Of a stretch of 10,249 nt of DNA, positions 1 to 4,747 are shown one piece after another. The notes below the pieces were generated by a model. It was given only the letters and a program-made list of their open reading frames with translations, was not told where the DNA came from and ran no database searches. A program made the position numbers and the translations under genes. Origin of the DNA: an uncultured Elioraea sp. (lineage in GTDB: Bacteria; Pseudomonadota; Alphaproteobacteria; Acetobacterales; Acetobacteraceae). Position 1 is the first letter of the stretch. Every line of letters starts with the position of its first letter. The stretch is from contig CALKJX010000130.1 of NCBI GenBank assembly GCA_937995555.1, positions 1-10,249 of the forward strand. Reading direction: 5' to 3'.

Positions 1-15
1 GGACGACCGTCGTCC
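1..15. terminator. Possible terminator hairpin at the left edge
   Basis: GGACG (1-5) and CGTCC (11-15) form a short perfect stem; the arms can be drawn as 7 bp (1-7 with 9-15) around a single base. It lies 14 bases past the stop of the decarboxylase-family gene on the minus strand. On the plus strand it is followed after some C residues by the T-rich run 23-31, so it could also end a plus-strand transcript entering from the left. The stem is short and partly at the window edge. Confidence 0.3.
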
Positions 16-29
16 CCCCACCTCTTTTC

Positions 30-458
30 TTATCCGAGCGGCGGCGGCACGACCGGCGGCTCGGCAGTCAGTTCCAGCGCCCGGCTGAGTACATCCGCGC
101 CCACCATGTTCCAGGTCGTGATCCCGCCGACCATGATCACCTGCGTCAGTCCCTCGGCGAGTTCCTCGACCGTCAACCCGAGCCGAACCGCGTGTTCCGC
201 GTGCGCGAGCGCACCGTCGCGGTTGCCTGCGAGCGTGTCGAGCAGCGTAAACAGGAACTCCTTGGTCCTGAGGTCGAGCGCGCCGCCATCGCTCTTGTCG
301 CGCATCACTGCCGCGCGCATCAGCGCGTAGCCGGCAAAGGTCGCGGGGGCGGCGTCGCGCAGCAGCTTGAACCGCTCCGGAACGCGGCCGGACGTGGCCG
401 TGAAGTTCGCGGCGCCGAGCGAGGCCGCCTGCTCGATCAGATCTTTCACGGGCGTCAT
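30..458 (-). CDS. Carboxymuconolactone decarboxylase (CMD/AhpD-like) family protein, cysteine-less
   Basis: A 142-residue, all-helical protein of the CMD/AhpD-like family. The family core is visible as residues 66-94: KEFLFTLLDTLAG, then HAEHAVRLGLT, then the helix with EELAEGLTQVIMVGG. Glu67, His86 and His89 sit where the family keeps its conserved acid and histidine. The CxxC pair that gives AhpD-type members peroxidase or disulfide activity is absent: the GNRDGALAH segment replaces it and the protein has no cysteine. It is therefore closer to the gamma-carboxymuconolactone decarboxylase subunit type, or to uncharacterised members, than to a thiol antioxidant. The ATG at 456-458 is preferred; an in-frame TTG at 495-497 would add 13 residues without family character. 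It lies downstream of rppH on the same strand but is separated by a hairpin and may have its own promoter. The substrate cannot be inferred. Confidence 0.82.
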   Translation of the reverse strand: MTPVKDLIEQAASLGAANFTATSGRVPERFKLLRDAAPATFAGYALMRAAVMRDKSDGGALDLRTKEFLFTLLDTLAGNRDGALAHAEHAVRLGLTVEELAEGLTQVIMVGGITTWNMVGADVLSRALELTAEPPVVPPPLG

Positions 459-505
459 CCTGGACGGCTCACGCAGCCGCCAAGCGTTTCCGGGCAACGT
501 TCCCG

Positions 506-536
506 AATATAAGAATATGCGTCAGATCGAGACGCA
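506..536 (-). promoter_or_regulatory. Candidate promoter/operator of the CMD-family gene
   Basis: On the minus strand a TATATT hexamer (506-511) lies about 48 bases before the chosen ATG, in a locally AT-rich patch of a GC-rich genome, and is a fair -10 box. No good -35 box is seen at the matching distance (CGTCTC at 529-534). A perfect dyad, TGCGTC (518-523) - 7 bases - GACGCA (531-536), covers the place where the -35 region would lie and has the size of a repressor or activator half-site pair. The function is inferred from shape and position only. Confidence 0.3.
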
Positions 537-559
537 GGTCCAGCAACCATGGGTTGATC

Positions 560-583
560 GCCTGCGCGGTGGTCTGCGCAGGC
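560..583 (-). terminator. Hairpin directly after rppH
   Basis: GCCTGCGC (560-567) and GCGCAGGC (576-583) are perfect 8-bp arms around an 8-base loop. On the minus strand the hairpin begins one base after the rppH stop codon. It has no T tract, so it may be a 3' end stabiliser or a Rho-assisted terminator rather than a classical intrinsic one. Its position suggests that the ctpA operon ends here and that the CMD-family gene is separately expressed. Confidence 0.45.
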
Positions 584-584
584 A

Positions 585-1085
585 TCACACCGGACCGGCG
601 AAGCGGGCGAAGCAGCGGGCCAGTTCGGCGTAGATCGCGCGCTTGAAGCCGACCGCGAGCGCCGGCAGCTCGGCAAGCTCGGCCCAGCGCCAGGCGTCGA
701 ACTCGGGATGCGGGTCGGCGTCCAGCCGGATATCGGCATCGGTGCCGAGGAAGCGGAGCGCGAACCATTTCTGCCGCTGTCCGCGGTAGCGCCCTCCCAG
801 CGCCACGCCGAGCAGTTCGGGCGGCAGGTCGTAGGTCAGCCAGTCGGGATGTTCGCCGATGATCTTGGCGCGGTCGGTGCCGATCTCCTCGGCGAGTTCA
901 CGCATCACCGCGACGCGCGGATCCTCGCCCTCATCCATTCCGCCCTGGGGGAGCTGCCAGCCGCCGGGGGCGCCCTCGGCGTTCGGCAGATCGGCGCGGC
1001 GGCAGACCAGCACGCGGCCGTCCGGCCCGAACAGCACGGCACCGACATTCGGGCGGTAGGGAAGGCTGGCGAGGTCGCGGCTCAA
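585..1085 (-). CDS. rppH: RNA pyrophosphohydrolase RppH (Nudix)
   Basis: A 166-residue Nudix hydrolase. RppH removes pyrophosphate from the 5' triphosphate end of transcripts, which opens them to RNase E-type decay. The Nudix box runs from Gly48 to Thr70 with Glu54, Arg62, Glu63, Glu66 and Glu67 all in place. RppH-specific marks are also present: LPYRPNVG near the start, WQLPQGG just before the box, the YDLP segment at 85-88 and GQRQKWF at 102-108. Length matches the family. The start is TTG (1083-1085): no ATG precedes the LPYRP motif and the next methionine is inside the Nudix box. This TTG overlaps the TGA of the upstream gene (TTGA), so translation is probably coupled by re-initiation. 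It is the last gene of the ctpA - deacetylase-like - rppH unit. The family includes Ap(n)A hydrolases, but the motif set favours RppH. Confidence 0.95.
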   Translation of the reverse strand: MSRDLASLPYRPNVGAVLFGPDGRVLVCRRADLPNAEGAPGGWQLPQGGMDEGEDPRVAVMRELAEEIGTDRAKIIGEHPDWLTYDLPPELLGVALGGRYRGQRQKWFALRFLGTDADIRLDADPHPEFDAWRWAELAELPALAVGFKRAIYAELARCFARFAGPV

Positions 1086-2182
1086 GGGCGGGCGGCGGTG
1101 GCGGGCCGGACCACCACGGCGCTGACCGGCGCGAGCACGAGGCCGCGCGAGCCGACCTGCGGCGCCCAGACCGCGAGACGGTCGAGCGAGAGAGGAGACG
1201 GGCCGGAGACGCCGAGCGCCACGCCGCGCTCACGGGCGATCCGCTCCAGCTCCGCAAGCCGCGCTTCGATCTCGGCGCGCGCCGGTCGTTCGTCGATCAC
1301 CACATCGGCCGCACGCGCCGGCACAGCGCTCGGGGCGCGCTCGCCCGGCCGCGCCTCGATGTAGAGCAGGCCGCGCTCGCGCAGCGTCTCCAGCACCGGC
1401 CGCATCGCCTCCGCGCTCGCGGTGAAGCGCTCGCCACGCAGCACCGCCGAGGCGGCGTTGGTGACGCCGACATAGCCTTGGGCGCGCGAAAGCGCCCAGG
1501 CGAGCCGGGCGGCGTTCTCGGGCGGCGGCAGACCGGTCAGCAATGCCTGGGGTCCCGGGTCGTTGAGCGGGAAGTTGGCCGGCTCCATGGGCAGGCCGAT
1601 CAGCACCTCGTGCCCGGCCGCGCGGGCGGCGGCGAACTGGCGCTCAAGCCGCAGCCCGTAGGGCGAGAAGGCCAGGCTGATCTCGCCCGGCAGGCGCTCG
1701 ATCGCGGTCGTGGTCGCGCCCTCGCTGACGCCGAGCCCGACCACCAGCACGGCGATGCGCGGTCGGCGGTCGGCGTCGTCGAACGGGCGGGCATAGACGC
1801 GCCAAGCCTGGCGGCCGTCGGGGGCGGTGCGGGGCAGGGCGCCGTCCGGCCGCGCCTCGATCAGGGCGGGGTCGGGCTCGGCGATGCCGCCGGGGCCGAT
1901 CGCCGCGGTCGTGCCGGCGAGGCGATCGGCCGGGGTGGCGGCGGGCGGCACGGGTGCCGCGGCCCCAGGCGCCGGGAGCGTGAGGGGCGCGGTCGTGGTC
2001 GCCGCAGCGGCGGGAGGGTCGGTGCCGTTCGCGCGACCAGCCGGCGCGGTGGCAGGGGTGGTCTCGCCGGGGGCCGTGAGCTCAAGCCACGCCACCAGGG
2101 CGGCCCCGCCGATCAGCAACACCAGCCAGAACGCGATCAGCGCCCGCCACGCGGGCGAGAGCCCGCCGGGATGCTCAGTCAC
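1082..2182 (-). CDS. Divergent polysaccharide deacetylase (YibQ/DUF610) family protein
   Basis: A 366-residue membrane-anchored periplasmic protein. Residues 1-12 are cytoplasmic, 13-34 form one membrane helix, and 37-125 are a low-complexity Ala/Pro/Thr linker. Residues 142-355 match the divergent polysaccharide deacetylase fold: AFSPYG (171-176), GHEVLIGLPMEP (190-201), DPGP (208-211), the GYVGVTN segment (236-242) and the closing GLVLAPVSAV strand. Several family positions thought to be metal or catalytic sites differ: VVGLG instead of the Asp-Asp-containing IDDfG, TNAAS instead of NNHMGS, YIEAR instead of FLDS, and VSGPSP instead of IGHP. It may therefore be a non-enzymatic envelope protein. 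The start is GTG (2180-2182) with no clear ribosome site, 24 bases after the ctpA stop, consistent with co-transcription. Members of this family lie beside envC and gpmI in many proteobacteria. The family call is firm; activity is unknown. Confidence 0.88.
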   Translation of the reverse strand: MTEHPGGLSPAWRALIAFWLVLLIGGAALVAWLELTAPGETTPATAPAGRANGTDPPAAAATTTAPLTLPAPGAAAPVPPAATPADRLAGTTAAIGPGGIAEPDPALIEARPDGALPRTAPDGRQAWRVYARPFDDADRRPRIAVLVVGLGVSEGATTTAIERLPGEISLAFSPYGLRLERQFAAARAAGHEVLIGLPMEPANFPLNDPGPQALLTGLPPPENAARLAWALSRAQGYVGVTNAASAVLRGERFTASAEAMRPVLETLRERGLLYIEARPGERAPSAVPARAADVVIDERPARAEIEARLAELERIARERGVALGVSGPSPLSLDRLAVWAPQVGSRGLVLAPVSAVVVRPATAARP

Positions 2183-2206
2183 GATCGGTCGTCTCGCGCG
2201 ATCCGC

Positions 2207-3607
2207 TCAGTTCGAGGCCCGCCGCATCACCGCGAGTCCGCGCACAAGTTCGATCGCCCGCTGCAACTGGTAGTCGCGCGCGAGGTCACCGAACTGGATC
2301 GGCGGCTGACCGTCGCCCGGCGGCTTGGGCGGGCTGGCCGAGCCCTCGACGAAGCCGGGCGGCAGGGCGGGCGGGGTCACCGGCGCCGCGCGCGCGGCCC
2401 CATTGCCGCCGTCGTTGCGCAGCGCGCGCGAGAGATTGGCCTCGCGGTCGCGCGCCTCGGCCCGCGCCTCGCCCTCGTAGAGCTCCACCACCACGTCGGG
2501 CTCGATCCCGGTCGCCTGGATCGACCGGCCCGACGGCGTGTAGTAGCGCGCGGTCGTCAGCCGGATCGCGCCGTTGCCGGGCAGCGGCATCACGGTCTGC
2601 ACCGAACCCTTGCCGAAGCTCCGCGTGCCGATCACAACGGCGCGGCGATGGTCCTGCAAGGCGCCGGCGACGATCTCGCTGGCGGAGGCCGACCCGCCAT
2701 TGATCAGCACCACGATCGGCAGACCGGCGGCGATGTCGCCCGGCTTGGCGTTGTAGCGCTGCGCATCCTCGGCCCGGCGGGCGCGGGTCGAGACGATCTC
2801 GCCCTGCTCGAGGAAGTCGTCCGAGACCGACACCGCCTGGTCGAGCAGCCCGCCCGGGTTGTTGCGCATGTCGATCACCAGCCCCTTGAGCCGCGCCCCG
2901 CCCTGCGCGCGCAGCTGCTGCACGGCCCGGCGCAGGCCCTGATCGGTCTGCTCGTTGAAGCTGGTGATGCGGATGTAGCCGACATCGTCCTCCAGCCGCG
3001 CGCGCACCGACTGGATGCGGATGATGTCGCGCACGATCGACATCTGCACCGGCTGGGTCTGGCCCTCGCGGCGGATCGTCAGCTTGATCTCGGTGCGCGG
3101 CGCCCCGCGCATCCGCTCGACCGCCTCGTTCAGCGTCAGTCCCTGCACGGAGCGGCCGTCGATATGCGTGATGAGGTCGCCCGCCTTGACGCCGGCGCGG
3201 AAGGCCGGGGTGTCGTCGATCGGGCTGATCACCTTGATGTAGCCGCTCTCCTGCGTGACCTCGATGCCGAGGCCGCCGAACTCGCCGCGCGTCTGCACCT
3301 GCATGTCGCGGAAGGTGCGCGGGTTCATGTAGCCGGAATGCGGATCCAGGCTGGTCAGCATGCCGTTGATCGCGGCCTCGATCACCTCGCGGTCGTTCAC
3401 CGGCTCGACATACTCGGCGCGAATGCGCTCGAACACGTCGCCGAACAGGCTGAGCAGGCGGTAGGTGTCGGCCCGCCCGCCGTCCTGCGCCTGCGCGTCG
3501 AGGCCGAGCCGCGCGCCGAGCCAGTCGCCGACCGGGTGGTTCAGCACCGCCCCGGCGCCGAAGGCGATCGCGGCAGCGAGGAGAGCCGAGCGGAATGAAA
3601 CCTTCAT
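2207..3607 (-). CDS. ctpA: Carboxyl-terminal processing peptidase CtpA (S41 family)
   Basis: A 466-residue periplasmic serine peptidase that trims or degrades envelope proteins from their C-termini; in other bacteria its targets include peptidoglycan hydrolases. An N-terminal hydrophobic segment (7-22) gives export or anchoring, with a possible cleavage after AQA at 38-40. The PDZ domain spans about 105-185 (GGLGIEV at 111-117, GVKAGD at 139-144). The S41 core follows: DMRNNPGGLLD (246-256), Ser308 as the nucleophile in GGSASASE, and Lys333 in SFGKGS, 25 residues on, as in E. coli Prc. A Pro/Gly-rich insert (about 400-435) precedes a conserved-looking final helix. The ATG at 3605-3607 is chosen because the signal follows at once and GGACGG lies 6 bases upstream; an in-frame upstream start would add 24 Arg/Gly/Pro-rich residues that mask the signal. 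It is the first gene of the unit with the deacetylase-like gene and rppH. Confidence 0.95.
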   Translation of the reverse strand: MKVSFRSALLAAAIAFGAGAVLNHPVGDWLGARLGLDAQAQDGGRADTYRLLSLFGDVFERIRAEYVEPVNDREVIEAAINGMLTSLDPHSGYMNPRTFRDMQVQTRGEFGGLGIEVTQESGYIKVISPIDDTPAFRAGVKAGDLITHIDGRSVQGLTLNEAVERMRGAPRTEIKLTIRREGQTQPVQMSIVRDIIRIQSVRARLEDDVGYIRITSFNEQTDQGLRRAVQQLRAQGGARLKGLVIDMRNNPGGLLDQAVSVSDDFLEQGEIVSTRARRAEDAQRYNAKPGDIAAGLPIVVLINGGSASASEIVAGALQDHRRAVVIGTRSFGKGSVQTVMPLPGNGAIRLTTARYYTPSGRSIQATGIEPDVVVELYEGEARAEARDREANLSRALRNDGGNGAARAAPVTPPALPPGFVEGSASPPKPPGDGQPPIQFGDLARDYQLQRAIELVRGLAVMRRASN

Positions 3608-3771
3608 CTGAGACCGTCCGTTCCAGCGCGGCGGGCCGCGCGCGGGGCAACCGCCCCTCCAGAGCCGCCGAGGTCGCAAGGTATCGTCCCGGCTCGGCCG
3701 GGATCAAGGCAAGCGGTGCGGCGGGTCTGCACACAACTACGGCACGATACCGCGGCTGCTTCGGCTGCGCG

Positions 3772-3824
3772 CGCCCCGCTTCGCCACTTTACGACTTTAA
3801 GACTTTAAGCCTTTAAGCGGGGCG
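3772..3824. repeat. 10-bp inverted repeat enclosing four 8-bp AT-rich tandem units
   Basis: CGCCCCGCTT (3772-3781) and AAGCGGGGCG (3815-3824) are perfect inverted arms. The 33 bases between them contain an array of four 8-base units, CACTTTAC, GACTTTAA, GACTTTAA and GCCTTTAA (3785-3816; the last two bases belong to the right arm). The array is strikingly AT-rich for this genome. Read on the minus strand, towards ctpA, the units are TTAAAGTC-like. The element could form a cruciform in DNA or, if transcribed, a stem with a repeated AU-rich loop. The 8-bp period does not fit a helical turn, so side-by-side binding of one dimeric regulator is not an obvious explanation. Confidence 0.9.
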
Positions 3825-3921
3825 GCCGAGCCGCGCTTCGCCGGAACCGCAGGGGCAACGATCCGTCGCCGGCTCGCGGGACGGCGCCGAAGCTTCTGAC
3901 TACTTTCCTATCACTGCCCTC

Positions 3922-3950
3922 CCTATAAGCGCCCCGGCGCGCCGCTGCAA
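3922..3950 (-). promoter_or_regulatory. Candidate sigma-70-type promoter reading towards ctpA
   Basis: On the minus strand TTGCAG (3945-3950) and TATAGG (3922-3927) are separated by exactly 17 bases. The match is 3 of 6 at -35 and 4 of 6 at -10, with the key TTG and TATA present. Transcription would begin near 3915 and run about 310 bases before the ctpA start. It is the best promoter-like pair seen in the gene-free stretch, but this is pattern matching only. Confidence 0.35.
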
Positions 3951-4006
3951 GCCCGGCGTGCGCGCCCGTCGCGGGGTCCATGTCGGTTCGGCCCGCCGGC
4001 CGCACG

Positions 4007-4032
4007 CCCGCCCCGGCGGGGCCGGCGCCGGC
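4007..4032 (-). terminator. GC-rich palindromes after the small exported gene
   Basis: CCCGC (4007-4011) pairs with GCGGG (4016-4020), and GCCGGCGCCGGC (4021-4032) is its own reverse complement. A further small stem, GATCG / CGATC (4036-4040 with 4046-4050), touches the stop codon of the upstream gene. Together they could act as a transcription end for that gene on the minus strand, but there is no T tract and stems of this size are common at this base composition. Confidence 0.25.
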
Positions 4033-4048
4033 CGGGATCGCCGGACGA

Positions 4049-4534
4049 TCACAGCCCTCGCTCGAGCGCCTCCACGATCTGCCGGGTGCGCGCCTCGACA
4101 TCGCCCGGGTTCGACCATGCGCGCCACTGCAGGGTGAGCACCCCGTCGGCGAACACCGGCCATTCCTCCCAGGGCTTGTAGCGGATCACGACGCTCTTCA
4201 GCCCGCCCTTCAGCGCATCGCGACCCATGGGATCGCGCGCGACGGTCTTCAGGGCCGCGATCAGGGGACGGAAGTAGATGTCCGTGAAGAACTCCGGTTC
4301 GGTGAAGCGCTCGCCCTGCCCGATCAGCGGCTCGACGACGACGTTCGGCCAGTCGATCTCGATCGGGACCTCGAACCCTGCGGCCTCGTTCACCTCCTGG
4401 CGCAGCCCCGGCAGCACGCGCTCCTCGAAGGCGGCGATGCCGCGCCGTTCCGGGAGGGCGAAGCGGGGCTGCGCCCCCGAATGCTCCGTCCATGCGGCAA
4501 AGGCGGCGATCATGATCACCCCGCGTCTGGTCAT
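4049..4534 (-). CDS. Small exported protein of unknown function
   Basis: A 161-residue protein whose family I do not recognise. The N-terminus has an Arg pair, a short hydrophobic run (GVIMIAAFAAW) and a possible signal cleavage near HSGAQ (about residues 18-22), so export to the periplasm is likely though the signal is short. The rest is a compact soluble domain with aromatic and acidic character: an early helix with FEERVLPGLRQEV, the segment PIEIDWPNVVVEP, a middle part with FFTDIYFRPLIAALK, then VVIRYKPWEEWPVF and LQWRAWSNP near the end. There are no cysteines and no metal-binding cluster. The ATG at 4532-4534 is chosen because GGAGGAGG (4540-4547) stands 5 bases upstream; an in-frame start at 4591 would add 19 non-signal residues. 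It follows the ABC binding-protein gene after 213 bases on the same strand, so a shared role is possible but unproven. It shows none of the coiled coil or LytM features of EnvC, whose usual place this is. Confidence 0.78.
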   Translation of the reverse strand: MTRRGVIMIAAFAAWTEHSGAQPRFALPERRGIAAFEERVLPGLRQEVNEAAGFEVPIEIDWPNVVVEPLIGQGERFTEPEFFTDIYFRPLIAALKTVARDPMGRDALKGGLKSVVIRYKPWEEWPVFADGVLTLQWRAWSNPGDVEARTRQIVEALERGL

Positions 4535-4539
4535 GTGTG

Positions 4540-4547
4540 CCTCCTCC
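4540..4547 (-). promoter_or_regulatory. Strong ribosome binding site deciding the start of the small exported gene
   Basis: GGAGGAGG on the minus strand, ending 5 bases before the ATG at 4532-4534. It is the clearest Shine-Dalgarno in the window and argues against the longer in-frame start at 4591. Confidence 0.8.
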
Positions 4548-4747
4548 GAAGCGGCCCGAGAGAGTGGGCGATGTGCCGGGTCGTTGCGCATGAGGGGGGC
4601 TCTGCCACAGAGTAGCGCGCGCGGTCTAGCGCGGCGCGATGTCAGCGGCGGGTCGCGCGTGCACGAGCCCCGGACTGCAACGCCCGCGCGTCTCGCCCCG
4701 TCGCGGCGCGATCCGGCCGCGACAGGGCAGGGCGCGGAATGGCCGCC

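Larger units (their letters stand above)
3608..4048. other. 441-base gene-free stretch upstream of ctpA
   Basis: No open frame here has the look of a gene. The short frames on either strand are rich in Arg, Ala, Gly and Pro and have neither domains nor ribosome sites. The stretch holds the AT-rich repeat element (3772-3824), a small hairpin TCCCGGC / GCCGGGA (3687-3693 with 3697-3703), a candidate minus-strand promoter (3922-3950) and GC palindromes near the end of the upstream gene. If that promoter is real, ctpA has a leader of about 310 bases, long enough to hold regulatory RNA structure. Confidence 0.6.

Noticed and set aside
1478..3598. A 706-codon open frame on the plus strand opposite ctpA and the deacetylase-like gene
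   Set aside because: The minus-strand genes have clear family motifs; the plus frame is low-complexity Arg/Gly/Ala and looks like a shadow.
3797..3816. TTAA repeats as a CtrA cell-cycle box
   Set aside because: CtrA sites are TTAA-N7-TTAA; here the spacing is four bases, so the match fails.
3595..3816. A 73-codon plus-strand frame ending in the AT-rich repeat
   Set aside because: No ribosome site, no domain, and it overlaps the ctpA start; probably chance.
3805..4101. A 98-codon minus-strand frame in the gap before ctpA
   Set aside because: It overlaps the end of the small exported gene in another frame, has no ribosome site and encodes Arg/Ala/Gly-rich sequence.
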